This document shows positions 20,846-32,330 of a stretch of 64,000 bases of DNA, one piece after another. The notes under the pieces were generated by a model, which was given only the letters and a program-made list of their open reading frames with translations, had not been told where the DNA came from and searched no databases. The first letter of the stretch is position 1. Each line of letters starts with the position of its first letter. The position numbers were made by a program, and so were the translations under genes. Source of the DNA: Timema cristinae. Lineage: Eukaryota > Arthropoda > Insecta > Phasmatodea > Timematidae. The stretch covers positions 22,055,963 to 22,119,962 of the forward strand of contig JBCFYV010002255.1 of the NCBI GenBank assembly GCA_039000515.1, read 5' to 3'.

Positions 20846-21240
20846 ATAGCCGTGATGCCTCGGGCCAAGACCGGTGACACTCCAGGGCATCGTGACGCAC
20901 AGTTTGGAAACCCCTTTTGTATTGTTATATCCACTACTAGTTATACTGTCACGTAATCTCATTATCCAGTTACTTCGCGTGTCAAACATTGTCGATAATT
21001 GACTTACATTTTTAACACATAGTTTAACTAACAGGAATTAATGAAAATCATAAATAAACGGTAAACATGCAAACTTTTTTTTTTATTTAATTTTCAAATT
21101 AATGTTTAATTTACTCTCACATTTAAAATGATTTTTTCATCAGAATTTCTCGAAGGGGAACCTCCCCAGTCTGGTCCATTGAGAGCGCCCCCTCCCCTCA
21201 CGAAAATCCTGAATCCGTCACTGCGGTGAGCCGCACAGAT

Positions 21241-21430
21241 TTTCTTGCTTATTTACTTCAAACTCAGAAGCTAAAATATGTGAAACGATATTGTTACATA
21301 CATAATTAAAAAAAAAGAGCATTCCATTCTATCAAAGAGTATAAATGAAATAGTATACACTGTTACAGAAATATGAGGAAAAAATTAACATATCCCTCCA
21401 CCAAAGAACATAATAATCAACAACCCATTT
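21241..21430. other. AT-rich stretch
   Basis: Nothing recognisable. Confidence 0.3.
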
Positions 21431-21870
21431 CCCAGACTTCTATTTAAAAATGTATATTTGCCATCTCAAAGAGTTTCTGAGATACAATCAAAATTTAAAA
21501 TACCGAGTTTTGTAAAGTACCCCTTTGTGTCATTTCACCGATAAAATTAGATGTGCTGTTTTGTTTGTATTGTTAAACATTGTTTGGATACGAGTTTATA
21601 CAAAATATTATTAGAGCCAATTTTGAGGAAAATCGAGTGATTTATATTTTTCGCTCTTAATTAAACAACCCTTAATTTAGGGTTATAAGTTATATCTAAT
21701 TCCATAAACTTCATATTGAACCTTAAGAAAACTCTAGATACCAATTTTAGCCCAATCGGTAAAATGTTTTCGGCTTTAGTCCACGATATAGACAGACAGA
21801 CAGACAGGCGGTATCGCGAAAACCACTTTTTTGGTGTTCAACGGGTCATGAAACATTGAACAACATCACA
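21431..21870 (+). repeat. Interspersed-repeat remnant with GACA tail
   Basis: CCCAATCGGTAAAATGTTTT followed by CGGCTTTAGTCC, (GACA)n at 21791-21808 and GGCGG is a layout I associate with 3' regions of invertebrate retroelements. This rests on recall and only one copy is present. Confidence 0.35.
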
Positions 21871-22943
21871 CATTCGACTTTTTTTTTCTTATCTTTTCTC
21901 CGAGGGGTTACAAGAAGGCAAAAATTAATTTAACTCTTTTTCTGCCAATAATTTGGATGGAAGATTTCATGTTGCCAACTAATAGTAAACCAGTTGTTTT
22001 ATACCTGAGGTAGGCTTAAAATGACTCAAGAATTGACATCAAATTAAACAATTTTTCCTTATTATTTACTCTGTTAATTAGTAAACTATATTATTACAAG
22101 CCTAATTTATTTATTATACTAATAATCCCTTATTCAATATTTTGGCGCTCCTTACTACTTAAATAAATAATATTTTCCAAAATGTTAATCATTTAAGAGA
22201 ACTTAACATAAATACTCCAATCTACATATAAATGATATTTTATAAAATACAAAAATATTCTTTACGATAAAATTGGATTTATTTGTGTTATTTTATAGTT
22301 GATGAAATAAAATATATATAATAAGTAACATCTGAAGATCACAAAGCTTAATCCATGAAAGTAGATCTAATTTCTTTTTAGTTGGCATGAAATTTCCTCC
22401 CTAAGAACTTTAGACCATAGTTAAGTAATTTTCTTATACACACACCACTTCTTCAAGAGGATGATTTTATGTAAGGGAGAAGCAAGGTTCCTAGCGAGGC
22501 TACATTCTCAACTCTACAAAGCAACTTCCACGAGGGTTTCTTCAAGTTACAACCCTCCCCTTCCTTCCCCCTTCCCAACTACACCCTCTTCAGTTATTCC
22601 GTCGCTAGATCCCAACCCATCACTTCGCGACAAGTTTTGGCTTCCAAGTAGTGTGTGTGTCAGGCAAAGAAGAAGGTTACAGACTCTAGCAGTGGCCCTT
22701 ACAGAGTTCGAGCTGTGGTGGTAGTTTGGGGTGAAACTGTTGGTAGAGCTAAGGAGTAGGGGTGGAAGGGTGAAACAAACTTCAGGGCAGCAAAACTAAA
22801 CCTCTCTTCCCCTTTGAAACCGCAAAGAGTCTTATACATCCCCTCCTTCCCCTAAAACCTGTCATGAAGTTATTTATGTCAGTTTTACACATGCATAGAA
22901 TTAGAGGCGCAAGTGCTCACTGACGTACCAATAAAAAAATTAA
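21871..22943. other. Non-repetitive stretch; pyrimidine-rich at 22540-22620
   Basis: An 87-codon plus frame (22461-22724) covers a C/T-rich segment with low-complexity proline and serine codons. I see no domain and do not call a gene. Confidence 0.35.
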
Positions 22944-23189
22944 TGCATATGTAAACCCTTACTGCCGTGCATCTTTAACCATGCATGTACATATCGAAAA
23001 TGAATGCATATGTAAACCCTTACTGGCATGCATCTTTTAACCATGCATGTACATATCGAAAATGAATGCATATGTAAACCCTTACTGGCATGCATCTTTT
23101 AACCATGCATGTACATATCGAAAATGAATGCATATGTAAACCCTTACTGGCATGCATCTTTAACCATGTATGCACAGATCGAAAAAGTC
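22944..23189. repeat. Tandem array, about 4 x 62 bp
   Basis: Units start with TGCATATGTAAACCCTTACT at 22944, 23005, 23067 and 23129 (spacing 61, 62, 62). Each contains TGGCATGCATCTTTTAACC and CATGCATGTACATATCG. The two middle units are nearly identical. Several 6-10 bp palindromes (GCATGC, ATGCAT, TGTACA) recur per unit. Confidence 0.95.
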
Positions 23190-23429
23190 AGTAAACGTAT
23201 GAATGCGTGCCAATTGTGTATTTTTATTTCTGTAGACGTTCTTTGACTTAAATCTTGAGGTGGTCTTTTTTTCTTTGTCCGTTAGTTAAAGAATAAATAC
23301 AATATCAATTAAATTAATAATTTGTTACCTACTTTAAGATAATCTTTCAATGCATTGTAAATAGCTTGACAAACTTCTGGTAGGAACTTTGATAGCGTAC
23401 ATTTTGGAACATGGTATAAGTATTGTAGT

Positions 23430-23712
23430 TATGGGTGACTTGGTGGTCTAGAGGTAAGGTGTCGGACGTCTATGCTGGGGTCCGGGGTTCAATCCTCAGT
23501 CCCGGCACAGATTTAGCTGATTACCAAACCCTTCCTTCCCTTCTGACAAGACGTGTATTGATCACAACTTGTGAATGTGGGGAATGCTAGGCCTTCACCG
23601 TGGTTCGGATTCCACGTTAAACTGTAGGTCCTCCATTTTCATCTCACAATCACCCTACCAATACACATTAACGTAATTGCTTAAAATCCGAACGGGTAGT
23701 AAGACGCGGTGC

Positions 23713-23754
<42 letters not shown>
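23430..23754 (+). mobile_element. SINE-B, full length
   Basis: The A-box GTCTAGAGGTAAGGTGTCGG, B-box GGGGTTCAATCC, middle module GTGGTTCGGATTCCAC, the shared tail (with small changes) and a (TAA)n run of ~45 bp are present. No clear target duplication was found. Confidence 0.9.
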
Positions 23755-23757
<3 letters not shown>

Positions 23758-25566
23758 ACCCTACTTTAGTCATACAAAGGAATCGTCAGTAGCCAAACAC
23801 CTTAAAATTACCTGTAATTTAAGTTTTGGGTGTTACTTTAATCAATGTATGGTGTTATTGTAGAATTAAACCAAAACTTTATTTAGTAACGAACAAATGA
23901 ATGGTTTCTAAGGTTTTCAGAACCTTCTGTTGAAAGTTATCTTTAAAATATCTTAGATACACCCAAAGTTTGTCTCAGAAAAATCCATTTTCGCAACCAT
24001 ATATGCCCTTTTTCGCTTATGATTTCTTTTTATTTGATCCAAATCATAAATCATTTTCTCAACTATCATTCTGGCAACTATTCGACAGCTGCTATGAAGT
24101 TTTTTCGACATTTTCACATATAAAATAGTGCACAAAATATACAAGCCCCTCCTACTTTCACATGAAAAATGAGACTGGCGAGTTAAAAAAAAAAGCATTT
24201 TATGTTAAATAACTTTACTGGCGTGAAAGTGCAACTAGAGTTTATAATGGCGCCACTAAATATATGCATGTGTAAACCCAGCATCATGTTTGCAAACAAT
24301 TGGAGTTGGATTTCAAAAAATGTCGACGGTAAAATTTTAACAAATGTTTAATGTTGAGCTATACATAGTTATTCAATGATTAAAATAATTACTGTTAACG
24401 AGTTATGAGGGATCAAAATTGCTATTTTATACCTTTTATGTACTACTGTTAGGTAAAATAATTAATATATGAGGCTGAAATTTAATATAACCAGACATTC
24501 ATATGAGGTGTACAAAATGAAGTATTTATAGTATTAATATTATCTTACTTAATATTAATATTGTTCATATAAATCCTATATTATGTATGTTGTCAACAGC
24601 CCTTTTTCTCAACTAATACAAAGCCTACAGCGGTTAATAAGTTATCAGTGGATATGATTTTTTCCCAACTTCTAACATAGCATAATCAGTTTACGTTAAA
24701 ACACATTCTTTGTTTAAAATTTCAGTAAAAAAAAATCTAACGATGATTTTTGTGTCAATCACCGAAAATAAACTCTCTTTACTATTTTGTGTATACACTT
24801 CGCTGAGTATTTAATTCCAGCAACCCAACAAAAGACTAAACCTTTTTTTTGGGGGGGGGGGGGTTTGGCGGGGTGCAAGTTAAGGTTGAATTTGCGAAAG
24901 TTTCTCAAGGATTTACTGGTTATTTTTTTAATACTAAATGATTTAATATTATTATTGTTACTATTAATATAATCGCACATGAGACTGTTGAGGATGAAGA
25001 TATTGGGTCGAGGTCTACCTGCAAAGGAAATGACGTCAGCAATGACATCAATAGGTACAGTACAATCTCAGGCTAGGTAGGGTATGAATCCCTTGGGTGA
25101 CGTAAGATACCAACCATCCTATCCGTTCTGCCAGCTCTTCCGAAGGGCGGGTGATATTGTCTTTATGTATTTATTGCTCAATATCGTGTCGATGAAAACG
25201 ATGTTTAAGGGGTTCAACTCTGATATTTCTATGATCTGGATACTACTTATTATCATAATTTCACCACCTGTACAATCGTATTACCCAATATGGGTACACT
25301 GCGCTATTAGTACACCTCCCCCATACCCTCTTTTTGCCTTTTCACCCTTCTTCACCCAAGTGTGACTTTGGTTTGAATCCAGGTGACGCTATAATAAACC
25401 TTCTATATGATTCTCATTACCATCCCAAGTTTGTGTTTTTAGATCTGAGTATTCTGGAAGGGTAGTAGGTTGTTTTAAATATCAAACTCATTTAATCTCG
25501 TTTTTCTTTGAAAGGGAGATCAGGGTTTCAAATTCTAGACGGGTGTACAAAGGTTTTTTTTTTCTT
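23755..25566. other. AT-rich stretch without clear elements
   Basis: No gene is recognised. The 24847-24980 segment reads open on both strands only because of low complexity. A degraded SINE-A head may lie at 25480-25555 (GGGAGATCAGGGTTTCAAATT). A G13 run lies at 24851-24863. Confidence 0.35.
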
Positions 25567-26520
25567 AAGATCATCATAGCAGGCCCAAATTGCATCTGTG
25601 TTTGTGTGTGTACACGCGTGCGCGATTTATTGGTAAGGTGACCGTTTTCTCATAACACAAAATTAATGCGGGACACTATCTCGTCAAACGTTGTCTATCC
25701 CTACTGTATTAATTATTATTATTATTATTATTAATTTATTTATTATTACTGTAATAGCGTTTGTTAGTTAATCGAGATCGTGAGGCAGACTGAATTACTG
25801 TCCGTTACATGAAACGCAATAAGCAGTGGTTAGATTAGAATTCGGGGATTCCCAACACCTAACGGCTAAATTCCGAACTCGGGGTTTCCATGTAAAATTA
25901 TAATCGAGAATCTCGTATCAATGTTACGTTTTAATCAACTCAGGAAAATAAATAATGTAAAATATTGAGGTTTCAATGATTCACAACATGTAATTTCAAT
26001 AATATGAGACATTTACGGGACTTATAGTAAAATACGGAACATATACGAGTTTTTTTCGGACCGTAAAACAATTTTTGATGAAAAACTCAAATATGGAACT
26101 GTCCCATAAAATACGAGATGGAAGATCACCTTAGGTTTGGGAATAAAAGGGAAAAGAAAACCTCTAATATATGTCAGAAATGTTTGCAGTACATTCGTAT
26201 TTGAACGATTACTCGAAATTTTCCACGGTGACGATGGGGGACAAAGTGACAAAATTTCTTGTTAATAACTACAGTATGTCCCTGTTATGACAGAATTAAG
26301 TTTTGTGCACAGTTCTTATCTGTGAAGCCATTCTAAAATGGTCATTTCAGTGAAGTTTTTAACCAAATATCATTTAATATTTGAACAATGTTCAGTTTTA
26401 GGAACTTCTATTAACTCTTTATCTCCATTAATGTTAAATCAGAAATTATCCAAGTGCAATTGTATTTGTATAATGTTATTATTTCTAGCCGATTGTATCA
26501 CGGAGTTGATTGGTATATGA
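25567..26520 (+). mobile_element. Family H copy, interrupted by a 500-bp element
   Basis: The left part is ATCATCATAGCAGGCCCAA followed by GTGTGTGT and GTGCGCGA. The right part resumes after 26133 with GGGAATAAAAGGGAAAAG, GACGATGGGGGACAAAGTG, TATGACAGAATTAAG and ends near TATCACGGAGTTGATTGG. Order and content match the H copies at 12.2 and 60.5 kb. Confidence 0.75.
25634..26133. mobile_element. 500-bp TIR element inserted in family H
   Basis: It begins TAAGGTGACCGTTTTCTCAT and ends, in reverse, TAAGGTGATCTTCCATCTC. A second inverted pair lies further in (GCGGGACACT / ATGGGACAGTT), so the ends share ~40 bp of imperfect inverted sequence. An ATT microsatellite sits in the interior and no coding sequence is seen. 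Confidence 0.6.
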
Positions 26521-26623
26521 CGCATACTATATAAGATCCCTCCTCTTCGTCAATTCCGGTGAAGTTCCTCTGGATTCTAACTTCTTTATCCCTTGAACAT
26601 CAACATATTTTTTTTACCAGCTA

Positions 26624-26876
26624 TAGTGGCTGAATGGCTGAAGATGTCACTATCGTGTTAAACTGGTCTGCCAAGAAGGACTGGATATCTAGGTTTGAAT
26701 TCTATTTGGGTCTACTGAGGGTGCTTTTCTTAAATGTTTTCCCGTTTTTCTTACGCAAAAATGCAGCGAAACTTCCTTTAAAACACTTCTTTCCTCATCC
26801 CTACCCTATTAGAATAATTATCATATATGCTTATAGCTTGAATAGGTAGTAAAACGGGTGAATTAAAAAAAATAGC
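26624..26876 (+). mobile_element. SINE-A copy
   Basis: Head AGTGGCTGAATGGCTGAAG, B-box remnant TAGGTTTGAATTC, GGGTCTACTGAGGGTGC, and tail AATAGGTAGTAAAACGGGTG followed by A-rich sequence. Most similar to the 61.1 kb copy (GGTCTACTGA form). Confidence 0.8.
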
Positions 26877-29299
26877 TATTAAAATGCGTTTACTTTTAAC
26901 GGGTAGTGTTGACGGGGGGGTTTGAGGGGAGAGAGGGGAAACCATATCTACCCGCACAACCCCAACCCTGGTTAGCCACGGATCTCGTGTGAACCTGCGT
27001 AAACGAAACCCACTAAGCCGAGGGATTAAAAAAAAACACATTTGTTTACACGCTCTAAAGGACTCTTCCCACGATAGCCAGTTGGCAGGAAATATTTGCG
27101 GCTGGTCACTAACAATGTTTTCTAATGTTTGGTGGTATCGTTCTTTCTCTAATAAGCTCTATCCGTAGTATTGCATGGTTTTAATAGAAGGGACCGGAAG
27201 GAAGTGGCTCGGGGCACCCCCCCCCCCTCCACCGGCACCCCCACCAACATGCTACATGCTTCAACGCTCATACGCGTGACGTCGATACAGCTGTATTAGG
27301 GTTTGTGTGTTATTCGAAAATAAACGTTACGAATAAGCTTTTATATGGTTTCTTGATTGCGTTCAGAGGAATATGATACTACGTCCCGATTATTTTCTAA
27401 ATTATTTTGTTTAGAGATATTTAAGTACCTGTGACGTAGTGGTTAGCCAAGAAAATAGTTCACATATATCGTATTTAAGTTTTATTCGGTGGATTTTTAA
27501 GATATTACATTGAAACAAAAAACAAAAATCATTATTCAATTCTAAAAATAATCTTACTCTGTCAAATGATTAATTTTTTGGTCTTCAAGTAGTTTGTTAG
27601 TGCATATATATTTTTTTTCAATATGTCTACAACTCTGTGTATATGTTTTTTAAATATAAAGAAAAATACTTACTGGAACAGCTAATTAGAATAATTGGTA
27701 CAACTTCTTTGGTCAATTAAAAAATATAAATATGAAACATAATATGAAGATAATTTATTCAATGAGAAACTAATATAGCAATACATTAAGTCAAATAAAA
27801 CAGTTACAATAACATTTCTAAAAGATCATCATTGAGATTGTTAAATAGTCAAGTTCTGTAATTAATTAGCATACAACAAGGAAAAAATATAAATCTGTGC
27901 TAAACAATATTATAGATTATAGTTAGTAAGCAAAATGAAAAGTGGAAATTAACAAATTGACCATAATAGAGTTATTAATATAATAACTTTAAGACACAAC
28001 AACATCTAAGTACTTGAGAAAGTACTATAGGTTTTATGAAGATTATGAATTAACAAAAAAATATACTAGGTTGATTAACATGCCAAAAATAATGAATTAT
28101 TATTGATAATTAAATACTAGTAAACATTGAATTGCATAAACATTCGGATGTTAGAATTAAACATGAAATGAAAGATTAATAGAAAGGTTATCATAATTGA
28201 GTAAAGCAAACCAATATGACACATCCGTTGATTTCCATTAAATCTACAAACACAAGGAGATTTTTAGAAACCATTTGACTCTGTAACATTAGCTTGTACT
28301 ATTAGACTAGCAAGACTAACTAGTATTTATATTGCAGGATGTCTATGCGTATAGGCTTATTTGGGGCAGGTAGTAAAAATAGATGATAGCAGTAAAGCTA
28401 ATGTTCTAAAATTCTCCTGCTTTGTAAATCATTTAAGAAAAATTCTTTAAATTATTTTTTTTATATAATATTAACCTTTTTTATTATCTCTTCCAGGCTA
28501 GTTCAAATAAAATAATAATTCACCTTTAAGAGTTAGAAATATACTCTCAAACGTACTGCGCATGTGTAGACTCAGCCATGATTAATTTGTTTTTCAACAC
28601 ACCTCGGTTTTGACTTGTAATACTCCACATCTTTTAGTCTATTTTAGCTAGCTGTAGCTATAAGAAGAAGAGGCCGGTACAAATCGAATAACAAATCTTT
28701 AATATTAAATTATTTACAATCTCTTTTAATAATTTTGTGAAATAATCCACTTTTTATATCTTAACTTTCATTTAAATATGTTTTATGTTAATTATTTTTT
28801 ACGTATGTGAGGTACATAAATAACAACCTAGTCAACTATTTTAACCTTTTTATTAATCCTAACAGTTTGAACACAAAAATACATTTTGAAAATAATAATT
28901 CAAATTTCAAGCCAGAAAAGATAAATGTTAGGATATATGTAGTTTTCATTCTGTAATTCTCATATTAAGTGTTATCATTACATTGCGTGCGGTGGGCGTG
29001 CTCCTTAACAAATAAAGGGTTCTTCTCACGTATATAGTTATAATAGGTTCTGCTAGGAAGGGATTAGTTGAAAAATACAAACTTCTTAGCGGTCAACATC
29101 GATAACTATTTCTGTATTTTTTATGTGTTATGTGTGTGAAGGGTGGTAACCTCACCCGACGAAAATTATATTTAGAGTGCTCGAAAACAAGGTCCTTGGA
29201 AAAATTTTTGGTCTAAAAAGGGATGAGGGTGGGGAGGAGAGGAGTAGGTCACATAATGATGAGTTACATACACTTACTCATAACAAAACATTGTTAAGA
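26877..29299. other. Gene-free stretch; GC-richer at 27061-27300, then very AT-rich
   Basis: The 27061-27300 part has two ETS-like cores (ACCGGAAGGAAGTGG near 27193), a C tract and GTGACGTCG. It could be regulatory, but no exon is attached. The 27480-29290 part shows no recognisable gene, repeat or RNA. Confidence 0.3.
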
Positions 29300-29645
29300 C
29301 AATAAAGTCTCGTGGATTACGGTGGACAGGACATGCAGCGCGAGTGAGAGATTCTAGAACGTTATTCAGAGCATAAATTGGCAAAGTTAATGGAAGGAGA
29401 CCATTAGGAAGAGTTAGACGCAGATGGGAGGATAATATTAGAACGGACCTGAAGAGAGATGGGGTGTAATGAGGTGGACTGGATAGAACTAGCTCAAGAT
29501 AGGGCTAGGGTGTAATGAGGTGGACTGGATAGAACTAACTCAAGATAGGGATATGGTGTGTTGAGGTGGACTGGATAGAACTAGTTAAAGATATGGATAG
29601 GTGGCGTACTTTTGTATGTGTGGAAATGGACGTCCAAGTACCTAA
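29300..29645 (+). pseudogene. LINE reverse-transcriptase ORF2 C-terminal remnant
   Basis: The frame reads LRWTGHAARVRDSRTLFRA, then GRRPLGRVRRRWEDNIRTDL, then (after frameshifts) EVDWIEL and DRWRTF. This is the C-terminal order typical of animal non-LTR retrotransposon ORF2 proteins. The segment is broken by a TAA, by a triplicated 46-bp stretch that shifts the frame, and by loss of all upstream RT domains. It is a dead fragment. Confidence 0.75.
29464..29601. repeat. Three tandem 46-bp units inside the LINE remnant
   Basis: GTGTAATGAGGTGGACTGG begins at 29464 and 29510, with GTGTGTTGAGGTGGACTGG at 29556. Each unit continues ATAGAACTAGCTCAAGATA. Since 46 is not a multiple of 3, each unit shifts the former reading frame. 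Confidence 0.92.
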
Positions 29646-29989
29646 TGCCATAGAATAAGTAAATATGTTATTTTATGGTTTTTATACTATCAAAAGTTGA
29701 CAGCTGAAAATCAAATAACCTGACGTATATATAATAATATTAAAATAGTAATAGTTACTTTTGTAACGGTCAATCTCTTCTTACGAAAATTCTACTCTAT
29801 CATAAAGTTTTTCTCTCCCACCATATCACAATTTCTAACGTATTTTAAAACCACAGTCCAGTATGTTTGCTGAAAGATATGGTATAGTGAAAAAGAGGGA
29901 AGGGAAATCTTTTGTTATGAAAGTTTTGTTCAAACGAACAACTTTATTTCTACTTTCTTTCCCCCCTCCTCCCCTATAAGTTCTCTATA

Positions 29990-30180
29990 AAATGGTTGTG
30001 TCTTTGTTCACCCTCCCCTCAGCTGAGCTAACTCTCTTGTCATACACCCCTCACCTCTTCCTTCCCTCATCCTCACCAGCCTCTCTATCCACCCTCTCCC
30101 TCTATCAAATCTCTGACGTCACTCATCGTATTGACCATATTGTGTGTGGGTAAACAGTGGTCCACGTGCCTTACATAACA
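29990..30180. promoter_or_regulatory. Pyrimidine-rich block with CRE/AP-1, FOX and E-box motifs
   Basis: C/T-rich DNA leads to CTGACGTCACTCATCG (a CRE overlapping an AP-1-like half site, 30115-30127), then GTAAACA and CCACGTG within 50 bp. No exon is recognised nearby. This is motif matching only. Confidence 0.15.
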
Positions 30181-30473
30181 CACAGTTGGTGGAATTAGGT
30201 TGTCTAGGGGTTTCAAATGACATTCAATTATCTCTACTCAAAACGTTAATGACCAAATGGTTGTAGAGGCTAAGTAAAAAAAAAAAATGTTTTAAGACGT
30301 CTCTAATTATCCTCTCTTAAATGTCTTAACTATATCAATCAGATATTAAATTTCTCACATAAGCTCAAGCCGTAAAGTTTAATAGCCATTTTATAATTGG
30401 AATAACACTATCGGGCAGTTATAGCAAGAAAATAGATCTAATTTATTATATTAATATGCAAGATACAGTTTTT

Positions 30474-30950
30474 TTTAGCACCGCGTCTTATTACCCGTAT
30501 TGGTGACCTGGCAATCTAGGGGTAAGGGGTCCGGGGTTCAATCCTCAGTTTCGGAACAGATTTCTCTAATTACCAAACCCTTCCTTCATCTCTGACAAGA
30601 TTTTATTAATCACAACTTGTGAATATGTGGAATTCCAGGCCTCCGCCGTGGTTCGGATACCACGTTTAACTGTAAGTCCTCCATTTCATCTCACAATCAC
30701 CCTAACATTACACATTAGGTAAGTGCGTAGCAACCTGAACGGGTAGTAAGACGCGGTAATAATACTAAATAACTAAAATACTATTACCCGTATGGGGTGA
30801 AACGCTTATGTACTAATTACGCTAATGTTTTAGGGATTAGGAAGGTTATATTTAGAGGAAGTGGAAATAGAGTGGTAAACCCATTTTGGAAAGAATCAAT
30901 AACTCGCGGTCAACCTCGACCGAGATTCGAACAATCAATCTCACACGTCT
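30474..30950 (-). mobile_element. SINE-A split by a nested SINE-B
   Basis: The tail TTTAGCACCGCGTCTTATTACCCGTAT ends at 30500 and resumes at 30782-30793 with a repeat of TATTACCCGTAT, then GGGGTGAAACGCTTATG and the body. The inverted B-box GAGATTCGAAC is visible near 30925; the head is lost. Confidence 0.8.
30501..30781 (+). mobile_element. SINE-B nested in SINE-A, 12-bp target-site duplication
   Basis: TATTACCCGTAT at 30489-30500 and 30782-30793 brackets it. The head is GCAATCTAGGGGTAAGG with part of the anticodon-side sequence deleted, the B-box is GGGGTTCAATCC, and the middle module and tail are present. Confidence 0.92.
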
Positions 30951-30959
30951 GCAGTTTAT

Positions 30960-31000
30960 TCCACACCGTGGTTCGATTCCACGTTAAACAACATTTTCAC
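30960..31000 (+). repeat. Isolated SINE-B middle-module fragment
   Basis: CACCGTGGTTCGATTCCACG then TTAAAC matches the internal T-arm-like module of SINE-B without the rest of the element. Confidence 0.5.
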
Positions 31001-31828
31001 AAACACCGACAACGCGTTGGTAAGTGGTTCCGTGCTGTAGACCGTTTATGTTATATTGATCATTTATGAAGGTTACCCATTTAAGAGAAAAACAACCGAA
31101 ACCAGGGAGATTTGTACTCAACACACATCGTCGCTTTTTGGAGTGTGGTTAAATGCAAACACAAACGTTTACTTTCTTGTGGACGGATTATTAAGCATTT
31201 TGAGGCGTCCCCTAACGTTAAGATTAAAAAAATCAAAACGAGTGGATAATATTTACGTATCAAAAATATTGGTTTTGTTTAAAACTACTCAATTACTATT
31301 TAAATTGACATAATTAAAGATTGAATGAGGCACCGTTACTGATAAATCTCACAATATGAATGCCCTATAGTGGTGGCATATTTATTTTTGATGGGTGTAT
31401 CACTAATGTTCACCCTCCCCCCCCCCCCCCTCCTACTTCCGCCGCTGTCAAACGTCATTGTATGCCCACCCCTGAGTTGTTAGTCGCGTCCCCAAACAAA
31501 GGCGGGCTAGGGTAGGTTATTTTCAGTTAGGGACAAAGAAAGGCGTTCACAGTTTTGGGAAGGACGCGAAACAACGAAACACTCCACTTGTGTGGATGAA
31601 TGTATACCATCCTTCCCCTCCTACGCCTTAACCCCTCCAATCCTCTCAACATATCGATTCTAGGCAAGTAGTATCGATACTTTTGCCCCTCTCGCTACTC
31701 CTTATAAACCCTCCCTTCCCCTACTTTCCGTTTCCCCTATCCTTGAAGTGGAACCACCTTGTGGCGTCGTAATACTGTGCACAAGGTATTTATAGGTTAG
31801 GTTAAATTAGGTCACAAGTTTGATGTTC
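31001..31828. other. Non-repetitive stretch with C tract
   Basis: No gene is recognised. Short frames on both strands at 31056-31313 shadow one another. A poly-C run lies near 31417-31430. 31560-31760 is C/T-rich. Confidence 0.35.
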
Positions 31829-32226
31829 CTTAAGGTGGGGTGGAAGGGTATGCGAGAAAAGCTCAGTATTTTAGCAGTTTTTATTGCGAAGCGCTTTTTT
31901 TTTGTCAAAATAAATACAACATTATTGTTCCAGTAGAAATATAGAGCTTAGTTTTCTTCACACAGTGATATCAACAGTTGTTGAATATCGGTCATGAGCA
32001 TAGTGGAATTATGTGAGAAACTTTTTAAATGAAGGAAAAAAACTGTCATTAAATTCCAGGACACTCTTGATTGATATTAAAACAACTGTTGATGTCACCA
32101 TGCGAAGAAAATTAAACTTTTTGTGTGTACTGAAGAATTATTTGATTTATTTTGACCAACATTTTTTCTATCTATAAATTATTAAAGCATTTACCTTAAC
32201 TCGCGTCCCTTACATCCATACCTTAA
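31829..32226 (+). mobile_element. Family F palindromic MITE, full length, TTAA ends
   Basis: Left end CTTAAGGTGGGGT, right end CTCGCGTCCCTTACATCC then ATACCTTAA. The arms, about 165 bp each, are near-complementary and include TCTTCACACAGTGATATCAA / GATGTCACCATGCGAAGA. The asymmetric centre of ~65 bp holds GAGAAACTTTTTAAATGAAG. No coding capacity. Confidence 0.92.
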
Positions 32227-32330
32227 ATAATATATATACCTATAAGAGAGCACTAATAAAATAATATTTTATAAGGCCCTTCCTATGAATATTGGACTAT
32301 ATATTCTAAGCTTCTTTAAATATAGTCTAA

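Larger units (their letters stand above)
20100..21240. mobile_element. Nested hAT-like DNA-element remnants (ends only)
   Basis: Two pairs of inverted ends are visible. Outer pair: ATGGTGGATCCAGATGGGGG at 20102 and, read in reverse, AGTGACGGATTCAGGATTTT ending near 21227. Inner pair: AAGTGATTCCCAAACTTTTT at 20219 and, in reverse, AAGGGGTTTCCAAACTGTGC near 20912. The inner ends resemble hAT termini. No transposase remains. A SINE-A2 sits inside. Confidence 0.4.

Noticed and set aside
20617..20934. 105-codon minus-strand frame
   Set aside because: It is the antisense of the complete SINE-A2.
22461..22724. 87-codon frame in C/T-rich DNA
   Set aside because: Low-complexity Pro/Ser codons from a pyrimidine-rich strand; no domain.
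22944..23189. CRISPR array at the 62-bp repeats
   Set aside because: Units are contiguous with no variable spacers, and the context is eukaryotic.
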